Source: an uncultured Oscillospiraceae bacterium | GTDB taxonomy: Bacteria; Bacillota; Clostridia; Oscillospirales; Oscillospiraceae | Direction of reading: 5' to 3' | DNA: 64,000 bases | NCBI GenBank assembly: GCA_910587645.1 | Contig: CAJUNA010000002.1 | Span: forward strand, 8,738 to 72,737 | Shown: positions 7,911 through 16,280 of the stretch, in pieces | How positions within the stretch are numbered: the first letter of the stretch is position 1 | Layout of the letters: the number at the start of each line of letters is the position of its first letter | Translations under genes and position numbers: made by a program | The notes under the pieces: model-generated | The model's input: the letters and a program-made list of their open reading frames with translations, nothing else | Told to the model about the DNA's origin: nothing | Databases searched by the model: none

Positions 7911-10211
7911 TCACAGCTCCCCCGCCAAGGCGTCAATCCGGCGGACCGCCCCCTCCATTTCCTCCGCCCTGTGCCCCGCCTGGCAAAGGCCCGCGATTTC
8001 CCGGTGTACTGGATTGCCGGCGTCAAACTTGGGGATCCGCAGCCGTCCCAGTACATGGGCGGAAATACTGGTTGGGTTCATGTATCCCCTGACGCACCTG
8101 GCCACCGGGGTAGAGGACAGCACCCCGCATAAGTAATACGCTTCCTCCTGGCAGCTGGTGGAAACATACATCACTTTCTCGTTAGGGATCAGCAGCTTCT
8201 TCCCCAAAAACGGATCCTCAACTGTCCCAATCACCGCGCAGACAAAGGACGAGGCGATATACTTCCAAACCACCTTCCACGGCGCGAAGGTATACGGCCC
8301 CACCCGCAAAACCGCGTGAAACGCCTGCTCCTGGATCGCCCGTTCCCACCCGGCAAACCCTTTCCGCTGATCCAGCGTCTCCCGGAAAGCAGCCAAGTAA
8401 CCGGCAGTTTTCGGCGCGCCGGCCCGTAACCGCTCCCAAGGCACAGGCCGCAGCTTCGTTTCCGCCGTATGCGGACAAAGGAGGTACGTGTCGTAACTGG
8501 TTTGCCACTGGCGGATACCGCTCCCCTTGAGCATTGGGTAAAGATACGTGTCCTCAATTTCCACCGTCACAGCCTGGGTTTTCCGCTTAGCCCTGTGCTG
8601 GATATTGGACACCTCCGCCAGCCCGTCCCCTGCGGCCCGGACTGCCAGCCAATACACCCCGTTGGCTCCGCCGGTAAACACCCCCGTCCGCGCGCGGTAA
8701 GGATTGCGGCCCAGCATGTCCCGCAGGTTTTCCAGCTCCCCCTCCGGCGCGGTAAGCCACGGCGCCCCGCGCGCTCCGGACGGAACCGCCTTCTGCTCCG
8801 AAATAGCAAATACCACCGGAACCTCCTCCGGCGGGAGACGCGGGTCAACAGGCCCTCTTTTCATACCGGCCGCCTTCGCCCAGACAGCGTAGGGGACAGG
8901 ATAAGCCGTCTCCGCGCCCTTCCTGGCGAACAGCGCCGCCGCCGAAGCCGCCGCGCCCTCAAACACCTTCAATTTAGAAAAATCGTCCACCCGCAGCGCC
9001 CCTAGCCCGGTTCCGTCCGGGAGCTGGAGCTGCCGGAAGCCCGCCCCATTCCGGGCTGATTTAAAAACCCCCTGCCGTACAAGGAAAGCCAGCACGCCGC
9101 CTTCCTCCAGCAGGCGGTCCGCTGACACGTAGGCGATCAAATCGGACACATCCATTTTGAGAAAGCTCAAGGAAATGCCTTTTTCCGCCAGCAAACCGTA
9201 CCGGCTCCATAACCCCTGGCTCCGCTCCCGGTAAGGACGGGGCAGGTATTCCCAGTTGATCCAGGGCGGGTTCCCCACGACTAAGCCGGCCTTCTTCGCT
9301 TCCGGACCCCATTCCAACGCGTCCGCCCGGCAGATGGGGATTTCCAGTTCTTGTCCATCCCCCAGCAAATCCAGCACCGCCAGCAGGTAATTGCTCTTAG
9401 CGGTCAGCACCGCCAAAGGGTTGATGTCAAATCCCCAGACAGTCTCCAGGATATCCCCCAGCCCAGCCCCGGCCTGCCGCTTGCGCGCAATGGCTTGCAG
9501 CAGAAAGGTTCCAGACCCGCAGGCCGGATCCGCGACGCGGAGGGAGCCGATCTCCCCGCCGCAAAATTGAAATGCCCTGTCAAAGGTATATGCCGCCAGC
9601 CAGTCGGGGGTGTAGTACTCCCCCAGCGCGTGGCGGAGCTGCCGGGGGATCAGGGCTTCGTAGAGGCGTTTCACATCGTCCCGGCCAGCCCGGACCGGGT
9701 CGCTGTCCAGGCTGGCGTAATGGAAAACCTGCTCCGCCAACGCTTCCATAACGCGGTCAAAACCATTGTCCAGCGCATCCAGCGGCCAGCAGTACCAGTC
9801 CTTTTCACAGAAATTTACTACGCCCCGTCCTGCGGCAAAGGCGCCGAGGATCCATCCGGCCCAATCCTTGCCTCTCTCACCCAGCGCCGCCGCCAGGACG
9901 GTTTTGATTAGCAGCGAAAAATATGTCTGGATAGCGAACAGAAGCAGGCGCATCTGCTCCTCCCGGTCCCCCTCCGGCGGGATGCTGTAGTCCGAAAGCA
10001 GCCGGTCCGGATCCAGCCGCTTGTGGGCGGATAAGGAGGTTTCGCCATAAATGACCCGGAAATCCTCCTGCCAGCCGTTCCATTGTTCCACCGCCCAGGG
10101 CGTTGGGGTGCGGAGGAAGGAGAAAATCTTTTGCACCAGCGTGTCCGCCTGGCGGCGCAGGGGGGACTTGCGGTCATCCATATCCCGGCAAAGCCGGTGC
10201 AGGTCCAGCAT
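7911..10211 (-). CDS. Class I adenine-specific DNA methyltransferase (type IIG/Eco57I-like, N-6 DNA methylase)
   Basis: A 766-aa protein that should transfer methyl from S-adenosylmethionine to N6 of adenine in a specific DNA sequence. LGEYYTPDWLAAY (about 196-208) and the SAM-binding motif I DPACGSGTF (228-236) are followed by FDINPLAVL and the catalytic motif IV NPPW (314-317). The C-terminal half is a likely target-recognition region. I do not recognise a PD-(D/E)xK nuclease motif in the first 190 residues, and there is no separate restriction or specificity gene, so it is either an orphan methylase or a fused enzyme with a divergent nuclease. It starts 13 bp after the anti-sigma-like gene with a strong AAAGGAGG site and no terminator between, so it belongs to the ECF sigma operon. 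Confidence 0.88.
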   Translation of the reverse strand: MLDLHRLCRDMDDRKSPLRRQADTLVQKIFSFLRTPTPWAVEQWNGWQEDFRVIYGETSLSAHKRLDPDRLLSDYSIPPEGDREEQMRLLLFAIQTYFSLLIKTVLAAALGERGKDWAGWILGAFAAGRGVVNFCEKDWYCWPLDALDNGFDRVMEALAEQVFHYASLDSDPVRAGRDDVKRLYEALIPRQLRHALGEYYTPDWLAAYTFDRAFQFCGGEIGSLRVADPACGSGTFLLQAIARKRQAGAGLGDILETVWGFDINPLAVLTAKSNYLLAVLDLLGDGQELEIPICRADALEWGPEAKKAGLVVGNPPWINWEYLPRPYRERSQGLWSRYGLLAEKGISLSFLKMDVSDLIAYVSADRLLEEGGVLAFLVRQGVFKSARNGAGFRQLQLPDGTGLGALRVDDFSKLKVFEGAAASAAALFARKGAETAYPVPYAVWAKAAGMKRGPVDPRLPPEEVPVVFAISEQKAVPSGARGAPWLTAPEGELENLRDMLGRNPYRARTGVFTGGANGVYWLAVRAAGDGLAEVSNIQHRAKRKTQAVTVEIEDTYLYPMLKGSGIRQWQTSYDTYLLCPHTAETKLRPVPWERLRAGAPKTAGYLAAFRETLDQRKGFAGWERAIQEQAFHAVLRVGPYTFAPWKVVWKYIASSFVCAVIGTVEDPFLGKKLLIPNEKVMYVSTSCQEEAYYLCGVLSSTPVARCVRGYMNPTSISAHVLGRLRIPKFDAGNPVHREIAGLCQAGHRAEEMEGAVRRIDALAGEL

Positions 10212-10224
10212 GGGCCGTCCTCCT

Positions 10225-10764
10225 TTACTTCTCCTGTCTTTCGATGGAAACTACGCCGGTAATGCGCGCCGGATAGGTTTCCTGTATTGTCCCATCGTAG
10301 GTAATAAGCACGAAATCCCCTGCCGATACTTCCGGCAGCTCTTTGCCTGTGGCGACCTCAATCCGGTCCGCCACCTTTTTTTCGTCTTCGCCGTCCATTG
10401 GTTCCACCAGAAGTATGGCCTGTGTCCCGGAATCCCGTACCTCGATCACCATGGCGGTGAACTGCGCGGCCGGCTCCGCGCCATCAAGCGTGTCTTCCGG
10501 CTCCTGCGGCATGTCGCCGGGGGATACGTCTCCAGACGGAATGGGCGGCTCCGATTTGTTCCAGTCCGGCGCAGCGCCGCCGCAGCCCCTGGGCAGCGCC
10601 GCCAGCAGCCCCAGAGACACGACCAGCATCATGCAGGCCGCCAGGCTGGCGAATTTCCGCCAAGACGTCCGGCTTTTCCGGAAAGCGTAGTCCTGGGCTT
10701 CCTCTACCATGCCCTCCGGCAGGAGGGTAATGGCGTCAAAAAATGTTTCCCCTTTCCGGTTCAT
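10225..10764 (-). CDS. Membrane-bound anti-sigma-factor-like protein
   Basis: A 179-aa protein with a short cytoplasmic N-terminus (about 1-36, containing LLPEGMVEEAQDYAF, a pattern common at the start of clostridial anti-sigma proteins), one membrane helix (about 40-58) and an extracytoplasmic part with a proline/acid-rich linker and a C-terminal beta domain (about 98-175, DUF3221-like by eye) able to bind a small ligand. Its ATG overlaps the stop of the ECF sigma gene by 4 bp, the classical arrangement of a sigma factor with its anti-sigma partner. The function is inferred from this context and topology. No zinc-type HxxxCxxC anti-sigma motif is visible. Confidence 0.65.
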   Translation of the reverse strand: MNRKGETFFDAITLLPEGMVEEAQDYAFRKSRTSWRKFASLAACMMLVVSLGLLAALPRGCGGAAPDWNKSEPPIPSGDVSPGDMPQEPEDTLDGAEPAAQFTAMVIEVRDSGTQAILLVEPMDGEDEKKVADRIEVATGKELPEVSAGDFVLITYDGTIQETYPARITGVVSIERQEK

Positions 10765-11318
10765 ATGTTGACCCCCTCCCGCTCCAATTCACGGCGCAAC
10801 GCTTCCCGCAGGCGCAGCAAGCGTTTGGTCAGGGCGTTGGGGCGTACCCCAAGCTCCCCCGCCAGCTCCTTGACGCCATCGCCGTTCCAATACCGCCGGA
10901 TAAATAAGGCCCGATCCTCTATTCCCAAGCCTTGCAGCCACCGGGCAATCAGGCCGCTTAATTCCGCCGCTTCCACCGTCTTTTGGACGTTTTCCGGCGA
11001 GGGAACGCAATCCTCCAATTCGCTGAGGAGGATTTCCGCTCCGCCAAAACGCTTCAAAGCGTGAGCGGCGCGGTAGCGGCTGATGGATAAGTTCCGCAGG
11101 ATGGCTCCTAAATAGGCCCGCAGGCTGGCCGGGCGCTGGGGCGGCATGGTGTCCCAGCAGCGGATATAGGCATCGCTGACGCACTCCTCGCTGTCCTGGA
11201 AGCTGTGCAGAATATTCATGGACAGCTTGTGGCAGAAGCCGCCATATTTGCTGTCTGTCTCCCCGATGGCCTGCTCGTCCCGCCGCCAATACAGGTCGAT
11301 GATTTGGATGTCCTCCAT
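10761..11318 (-). CDS. ECF-type RNA polymerase sigma-70 factor
   Basis: A 185-aa extracytoplasmic-function sigma factor. Region 2 spans about residues 20-85, with FQDSEECVSDAYIRCWD as its conserved core, and region 4 spans about 125-180, with the helix-turn-helix KELAGELGVRPNALTKRL. It begins at the ATG at 11318 behind a GAAAGGAGGG site and has its own promoter. It heads an operon with the membrane anti-sigma-like protein and, unusually, an adenine DNA methylase. Regulation by release from the anti-sigma partner after an envelope signal is the usual family behaviour and is inferred here. Confidence 0.9.
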   Translation of the reverse strand: MEDIQIIDLYWRRDEQAIGETDSKYGGFCHKLSMNILHSFQDSEECVSDAYIRCWDTMPPQRPASLRAYLGAILRNLSISRYRAAHALKRFGGAEILLSELEDCVPSPENVQKTVEAAELSGLIARWLQGLGIEDRALFIRRYWNGDGVKELAGELGVRPNALTKRLLRLREALRRELEREGVNI

Positions 11319-11373
11319 GGCGCATCCCTCCTTTCACCTGTTTATAACGCATAAAAGGTGGAAATGTGCCTTA

Positions 11374-11402
11374 AGTATAGCATATATTGTGGCTATTGTC
11401 GA
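11374..11402 (-). promoter_or_regulatory. Promoter of the ECF sigma operon
   Basis: Minus strand TCGACA (11397-11402), 17-bp spacer ending in TGC, TATACT (11374-11379). This is a housekeeping-type extended -10 promoter about 56 bp upstream of the sigma gene, not an obvious ECF autoregulatory site. Confidence 0.6.
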
Positions 11403-11540
11403 TTTTGTTTTTTTGGAGGCCCGGAGGTTTTGCGTTTCTGTATCTCCGCCGCCGCGCGTCCAGCGGCCCGGCTCTTAGGCGTGATGCCAGCATGCTGCCC
11501 ATCGGTGGCCGTAAAAACGCGGGAAACCCGCCGCCCCCAT

Positions 11541-11593
11541 TAGGCAAAGCGCCGCCTTTGCCTAGTTATGCGACACCAGGGGCGCTTTGCCTA
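11541..11593 (+). promoter_or_regulatory. Leader with two mutually exclusive hairpins before the radical SAM gene
   Basis: The segment TAGGCAAAGCGCC (11541-11553) can pair with 11581-11593 over 13 perfect base pairs, or its first nine bases can pair with CTTTGCCTA at 11556-11564 to form a short hairpin with a 6-nt loop. The two folds exclude each other because they share 11541-11549. The structure ends 63 bp before the start codon. The remaining gap (11319-11540) contains the ECF promoter and nothing else I can identify. Confidence 0.5.
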
Positions 11594-11656
11594 TTGAGAA
11601 AGGACGGGGGAAGGCGTAAGGTGTAGCCATCACATAAAGAAAGAGTGGTTGACACT

Positions 11657-13012
11657 ATGGGTATCCAAGAAAGATTAAAGAAAACGGCGCTGAAAACTGC
11701 TTTTGGCTATATTGAGAAGGATCCGGAGAACAATATGCTCAAGCTGCTGGACTGGGTGGACAAGCTGGCGGGCGAAGGGCCGGACAGCTTCGAAGCGCAA
11801 AGGGAAGCCTTCCGTACTGTTTTGGAAAATCCCGCGGGCAATATGTACCAATTGATCATGGATATTTTCCAGAGCGTGGACAATGATGTGCTGAAAACGG
11901 TATTTGAAAACTTCTTCCTCAACGCGAACATCACCGGCTGGCCCAGGCAGGAGGAGATGCGGAAAAAATATGGCTGCAACATCCCGTGGGCAATTTTGCT
12001 GGATCCCACCAGCGCGTGCAACCTCCACTGCACTGGCTGCTGGGCGGCGGAATATGGCAGCAGGCTGAACCTGCGCTTTGACGAGATCGACAGCATCATC
12101 CAGCAGGGCAAGGAGCTGGGGATCTACATGTACATTTACACTGGCGGCGAGCCGATGGTCCGCAAGAAGGATCTGATTGCCCTTTGTGAGAAGCACGCCG
12201 ACTGCTATTTCCTGGCTTTTACCAACGCAACGCTGATCGACAGGGCGTTTGCGGACGAGATGCTGCGGGTAAAGAATTTTATGCCCGCTATCAGCCTGGA
12301 GGGGTTTGAAGAGGCTACTGACGGGCGCAGGGGCGAGGGGGTGTATCAAAAAGTTCTGCAGGCTATGTCCATCCTTAAGGAAAAGAAACTGCCCTTTGGC
12401 ATCTCCGCCTGCTACACCAGCCAGAATTTGGACTCCATCAGTTCCGGCGCGTTTATCGACCAGTTGATCCAGTGGGGCGCGAAATTTATCTGGTATTTCC
12501 ACTATATGCCTGTGGGCAACGATGCCGCCCCGGCACTTCTGCCCAGCCCGGAGCAGCGTACCGCCATGTATCACCGGGTACGGGAAATCCGGGCCAGCAA
12601 GCCCCTTTTCGCCATGGACTTCCAGAACGATGGGGAGTATGTGGGAGGCTGCATCGCCGGCGGGCGGCGGTATCTCCACATCAACGCGAACGGGGACGTG
12701 GACCCCTGCGTGTTTATCCATTATTCTGACTCTAACATCCGGGAAAAAACGCTGCTGGAATGCCTGCAAGGACCCATTTTCATGGCCTACCACGATGGCC
12801 AGCCCTTCGATGAAAACCATCTGCGGCCATGCCCCATGCTGGAAAATCCCCACCTGCTCCGGGAGATGGTTCACAGGACCGGCGCGCATTCCACTGACCT
12901 GCAATCTCCGGAAAGCGTGGATCACTTGTGCGATAAGTGCGTATCCTACGCCCAATGCTGGAGCCCCCAGGCGGATCAATTGTGGAACGATGGGAAGCGC
13001 CGGGTGGAGTAA
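11657..13012 (+). CDS. Radical SAM protein with a C-terminal cysteine cluster
   Basis: A 451-aa radical S-adenosylmethionine enzyme. The [4Fe-4S] cluster motif is CNLHCTGC (Cys121, Cys125, Cys128, CX3CX2C), followed by the GGEP motif in YIYTGGEPMV and a barrel of normal length. A C-terminal cysteine-rich portion (NGDVDPCVFIHY, RPCP, CDKCVSYAQCW) resembles a SPASM-type auxiliary cluster region. An about 110-residue N-terminal helical extension precedes the barrel. The reaction is not known to me; homologues with the same layout are common in Clostridia. ATG 11657 is preferred, although a GTG four codons upstream is in frame and neither ribosome site is strong. The next gene is a flippase-like membrane protein and the two probably act together. 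Confidence 0.85.
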   Translation: MGIQERLKKTALKTAFGYIEKDPENNMLKLLDWVDKLAGEGPDSFEAQREAFRTVLENPAGNMYQLIMDIFQSVDNDVLKTVFENFFLNANITGWPRQEEMRKKYGCNIPWAILLDPTSACNLHCTGCWAAEYGSRLNLRFDEIDSIIQQGKELGIYMYIYTGGEPMVRKKDLIALCEKHADCYFLAFTNATLIDRAFADEMLRVKNFMPAISLEGFEEATDGRRGEGVYQKVLQAMSILKEKKLPFGISACYTSQNLDSISSGAFIDQLIQWGAKFIWYFHYMPVGNDAAPALLPSPEQRTAMYHRVREIRASKPLFAMDFQNDGEYVGGCIAGGRRYLHINANGDVDPCVFIHYSDSNIREKTLLECLQGPIFMAYHDGQPFDENHLRPCPMLENPHLLREMVHRTGAHSTDLQSPESVDHLCDKCVSYAQCWSPQADQLWNDGKRRVE

Positions 13013-13046
13013 GGCTTGAGAAATTTCTCGCAATGCGTCATAATAG

Positions 13047-13078
13047 GGAAGGAAGCGCAATCTGCCGCGCTTCCTTCC
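13047..13078. terminator. Hairpin between the radical SAM and flippase-like genes
   Basis: Perfect 12-bp arms (13047-13058 and 13067-13078) with an 8-nt loop. No T run follows, so it may be a partial terminator or an mRNA stabiliser rather than a full stop. Confidence 0.5.
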
Positions 13079-13103
13079 TAGCTATAAGGGGATGTGACTG
13101 GAT

Positions 13104-14144
13104 ATGAAAAAAACACCTTGGAAAAAGATCCTAAGCAGTGCCTTGACGTGTTTCGTGATTGCCTTGGCGGTTTTTCTGGTTTTCCGGGGGAACTATCAGG
13201 AAATATTAGAAAACTTAAGTAAGGCGCCCCTTTGGGGGACGGCGGTTCTTTTTGCCTTGGCGGCGGCCTATCAGGCGGCGGAAGCGGGGATCTGCATGGC
13301 GCTGGTCCGCGCGCGCCTGCCGGGGTTTTCCTACCGCGACGCGGTGGGGGTAACATTTTTAGGGGTATTCGGAAACGTAGCTACCTGCGCGGTGGGGTCG
13401 ATCCCCATGCAGAGCTACCGGCTGCATCAATGCGGCTTGACGATAGGGCATGGGATCGGGATGATGACGATGGAGTATGTGTTCCATAAGGCCTCTATTG
13501 TACTGTACGCCACGGTAATGCTGATTTGGCAGGGCGGCTGGCTGCGGGAGGCCTGTCCGGATTTATCCAAGTATCTGGTTGCCGGGTACGGCGTCTGTAT
13601 TGTGATCATTACCGCGCTGGTGCTGGTAAGCACGTGGGGGAAAATGAAGGCCCTGGCGCTGCGGCTGCTGCGGTCCCTGCCGGAAACGGAAGCATGGGAG
13701 AGGCGGAAATCCGCATGGGCCGCTAATTTGGAGTCCCTCTACGCAGAGAGCCGGAACGTGCTGAAAAGCCGTGGGATCTGCCGGAGGGTACTGCTGCTGA
13801 ACGCCATGAAGCTGTTTTGCCTTTACAGCGCGGTTTATTTTTCCCTCCGGTTTTTAGGGATCCCGGCGTTGCCTATGGGGCGGGTACAGCTTTTAGCGGC
13901 ATTGATGCTGATGATCAGCTCGGCGCTCCCGAACATCGCGGGGGTGGGGCCGGCAGAGTTTACCTTTTTGCTGTTATTTACGCCGTTTATGACAGCGGCG
14001 CAGGCTTCTTCCGCACTGATTCTATACCGTACGGCCACATATTTCTTTCCCTTCCTTTTAAGTATCGCGGTAATAGCGGCAGGCGGCGGTGTACTGCGGC
14101 TGCCGCCAGACACAGCCAGCCCTCCTCACGGGGAGCGGCACTGA
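13104..14144 (+). CDS. Lysylphosphatidylglycerol-synthase transmembrane / UPF0104 flippase-like protein
   Basis: A 346-aa integral membrane protein with about eight hydrophobic helices. It matches the flippase-like domain found alone (YbhN/UPF0104) or fused to synthetase domains in MprF, including an AVGSIPMQSYRLHQCG segment near residue 95 and a GVGPAEFTFLLLF segment near 280 that are typical of the family. No soluble aminoacyl-transfer domain is attached, so the likely role is lipid translocation rather than aminoacylation. It follows the radical SAM gene on the same strand after a hairpin; the pairing suggests modification and transport of one lipid or lipid-linked product, which is inference. 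Confidence 0.8.
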   Translation: MKKTPWKKILSSALTCFVIALAVFLVFRGNYQEILENLSKAPLWGTAVLFALAAAYQAAEAGICMALVRARLPGFSYRDAVGVTFLGVFGNVATCAVGSIPMQSYRLHQCGLTIGHGIGMMTMEYVFHKASIVLYATVMLIWQGGWLREACPDLSKYLVAGYGVCIVIITALVLVSTWGKMKALALRLLRSLPETEAWERRKSAWAANLESLYAESRNVLKSRGICRRVLLLNAMKLFCLYSAVYFSLRFLGIPALPMGRVQLLAALMLMISSALPNIAGVGPAEFTFLLLFTPFMTAAQASSALILYRTATYFFPFLLSIAVIAAGGGVLRLPPDTASPPHGERH

Positions 14145-14205
14145 TACCGCTTCGCGGTATGATACGCCTGCCTGCCCCCGGTACTCCGCTAAATACCCCT
14201 TAGCT

Positions 14206-16011
14206 TCAGCCCACTCCATAATCCACCGCCACAGCTTCAGGCGACGTGCCATACGCCCATTGATGGTTCGTGCGGAGCATATAGTCCGTAGTTACATTGA
14301 AAAACCGCCACTCCCGGCCGTCCATCATCCCGGCGTCATAAAATGACCACTCCCATGTGGCGTCTGTACAATACCATTCGCCATCCAGCTTTACCATATT
14401 CCAGGCATGGTCGTTCCCCGCGCCGCCCGCGCCAATCACTATAATACACTCCTCGCCGGCCAGCTCCATCAAAAGCTGGAAGGTTGAAGCATAGCCCAGG
14501 CAGACCGCCGCGCCGTTCACTAGGCCGCTGTAGGGCGTGTAGGCATCCCGGGCGGTTTCGTTCAGCACGTCCATATGGCTCCAGTCATACGTGACATTTC
14601 GCAGAACCCAGTCATAAATCTCAACCTCTTTTTCAAAACCGCTCATGCCATCGGTGAGAATTTCTTCTAAGACAGCCTTTGCGCCGTCATAGATGGCCCT
14701 GTCATATTCCGGCAGCCCGGAGGGATCCCCCGACTCCCAGGCGGATACGATGGCGGATGTGTCATAAAGCTGCATGTTTACATTGTCCCCTGACGGCACA
14801 AATCGGATGCGCTCCGGATTGTCCGGGTCAGGCTCACCCTCCGCAGGCTTCCAGGGAACCTCTGTCACAGACACGCCGTCCGCGATTTCCACGGATTCAC
14901 TGTCAGCCTGCTCCGGCGGCGGCCCCTCCGGGCGGAGCATGGTATGGCATGCTTCGCTGAACGCTTCGCTTGCTTCCTCCGCATCCTGGCAGATAACGAG
15001 GGCCAGGTACTCGTTGATCCGTGTTATATGCGCGCCGCTTACATAAGTGTAAAACGCCTCGTTTTCTTTTGAAATGGCCACGGTCCCATCGCTGCCCCGC
15101 TCGCAAAAGCGGTCTTTTATGCCCTCCTTGTAGGCCCAGAGCATATCCGCGCAGAGGACGGCCGCAACCTGATCCGTCATACGAAATACGGCCAGCTCGA
15201 ATAGGGAACTGCCGGGCAATACCGGATGGACGAAGAAGCCATCCTCCCACAGGTCCGGGGCAATGCCATAGATACTCTCAACGGTTTCCGCGAAACCATC
15301 GGTGACATTAGACGCGGCAATAGAAACCATCCCTCCTGCGGCGTTGATGCTGTCAATTTCCTCCTGGCAACAGTTCAGGAGGGCTTCCGCCAGGGGGCGC
15401 ATGGCTTTCGATACCCCAGGGGCGGCCTCGGATATCCCCGGGGTGGCCTCGGATACCCCGGGAGTAGTCTCGGATACCCCAGGCGCGGCCTCCGGCAGCA
15501 TACCCACGTCTATGATGTGGGCAAACAGATCCCCGGCGGCTTCCGCGTCCTCGCAGATAAACAGGCCAACATGGTTCCCATCACGGCGGACCTGCCCAGC
15601 GGCTACAAGGGCGGCCTGCTGGGGGGCGTAGCCGGTAAACGCGCCCTCCCGGCCGGGGAGATAGGCCTTTAGGGCTTTTTCGCCATCGTTGGCTCCAGCT
15701 TCGTCCGCGAAATACAGCACGGCAATCTCATAGGCCAGCGCCCCGGTTCCCCGGAGTACCGCGCTGTCCTTTAGGTTCCCGGCATCCAGGCCATAGGCGG
15801 CCTCTATGTACTCCCCCAGCTGCCCGTCCAGGATTTCCACCCCCCCTTCCGGTTCCTCCCCGGCGGCGGAGATGGCCTTGGCCGTATCCAGGGCGGGCGG
15901 GGGCTCGGGAGAAACGCAGATGTCCTGCCCTGGGTCTGCTGATTTTCCGCAGGCGGGCAAAAGTGTTAGCAGAAGAGCCAGGGCCAGCAGTCCCGCAACC
16001 GTCTTTTTCAT
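14206..16011 (-). CDS. Lipoprotein with two DUF4358-like domains and a transglutaminase-like domain
   Basis: A 601-aa exported lipoprotein. The signal peptide ends in LLPAC (Cys at about 22). Two related domains follow, each a DUF4358-like module in which a YGI(A)/YGLD motif is followed by a beta-strand/helix repeat (about 55-180 and 215-340). A linker with four heptapeptide repeats (PGVSETT-like) separates them. The last 220 residues are a transglutaminase-like domain with a complete Cys-His-Asp triad: AAVCLGYAS, GNDHAWNMV and CTDATW. Such domains may cleave or cross-link cell-wall peptides. The ATG at 16011 has a GGAGGT site; the open frame continues upstream through non-coding DNA and is not used. 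It is divergent from the B12-riboswitch operon. Confidence 0.8.
   Translation of the reverse strand: MKKTVAGLLALALLLTLLPACGKSADPGQDICVSPEPPPALDTAKAISAAGEEPEGGVEILDGQLGEYIEAAYGLDAGNLKDSAVLRGTGALAYEIAVLYFADEAGANDGEKALKAYLPGREGAFTGYAPQQAALVAAGQVRRDGNHVGLFICEDAEAAGDLFAHIIDVGMLPEAAPGVSETTPGVSEATPGISEAAPGVSKAMRPLAEALLNCCQEEIDSINAAGGMVSIAASNVTDGFAETVESIYGIAPDLWEDGFFVHPVLPGSSLFELAVFRMTDQVAAVLCADMLWAYKEGIKDRFCERGSDGTVAISKENEAFYTYVSGAHITRINEYLALVICQDAEEASEAFSEACHTMLRPEGPPPEQADSESVEIADGVSVTEVPWKPAEGEPDPDNPERIRFVPSGDNVNMQLYDTSAIVSAWESGDPSGLPEYDRAIYDGAKAVLEEILTDGMSGFEKEVEIYDWVLRNVTYDWSHMDVLNETARDAYTPYSGLVNGAAVCLGYASTFQLLMELAGEECIIVIGAGGAGNDHAWNMVKLDGEWYCTDATWEWSFYDAGMMDGREWRFFNVTTDYMLRTNHQWAYGTSPEAVAVDYGVG
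15410..15493 (-). repeat. Four 21-bp tandem repeats coding a heptapeptide linker
   Basis: Units 15410-15430, 15431-15451, 15452-15472 and 15473-15493 share the core GATACCCC.GG.G.GGCCTC. They stay in frame and encode (T/A)PGVSE-type heptads between the two DUF4358-like domains. Copy number could vary by slippage without breaking the frame. Confidence 0.85.
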
Positions 16012-16067
16012 ATGGCGCACCTCCAGTTTATATGAGCGGTTTCTGGTATTTTCAAGCGTACAGGCAC

Positions 16068-16096
16068 ATTTTATCACAATCCCATGCCACTGTAAA
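16068..16096 (-). promoter_or_regulatory. Promoter of the DUF4358/transglutaminase lipoprotein gene
   Basis: Minus strand TTTACA (16091-16096), 17-bp spacer, TAAAAT (16068-16073), 57 bp upstream of the ATG. Confidence 0.5.
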
Positions 16097-16120
16097 GGGC
16101 GGCACCGGGACAAATATTTC

Positions 16121-16149
16121 TTGACATTGTCCGCAAACTGTGCTAATTT
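16121..16149 (+). promoter_or_regulatory. Promoter of the cobalamin-riboswitch operon
   Basis: Perfect TTGACA (16121-16126), 17-bp spacer ending in TGC, TAATTT (16144-16149). Transcription would start just before the riboswitch. Confidence 0.7.
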
Positions 16150-16164
16150 AATACCATAAACTAC

Positions 16165-16280
16165 ATATGGTGCCAGCCGCAGCCGCGTCAAGCGGCACAC
16201 GGAATAGGGTGAGACGCCCTGCGAGTCGGTCACTGTGATGCCTTTTTGAGAGGATAAGTCAGATACGTGGCGGCTGGTGA
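16165..16280 (+). ncRNA. Cobalamin (adenosylcobalamin-family) riboswitch
   Basis: The conserved elements appear in the right order: GGTGCC at 16169-16174, GGAATAGGGTGAGA with its pairing CCCTGC around 16201-16222, CACTGTGA (16231-16238) and the B12 box AAGTCAGATAC (16256-16266). The closing stem is visible as CCAGCCGC (16173-16180) paired with GCGGCTGG (16270-16277). Riboswitches of this class bind coenzyme B12 or related cobalamins and normally repress downstream genes when B12 is plentiful. The next gene is a cobaltochelatase homologue, which fits. Confidence 0.88.

Noticed and set aside
7773..8132. Possible 119-aa plus-strand protein next to the methylase terminator
   Set aside because: It starts inside the terminator hairpin, has no ribosome site and mostly overlaps the methylase C-terminus.
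15410..15493. Four 21-bp repeats considered as a CRISPR array
   Set aside because: The units are contiguous with no spacers, are in frame with a protein and encode a heptapeptide linker.
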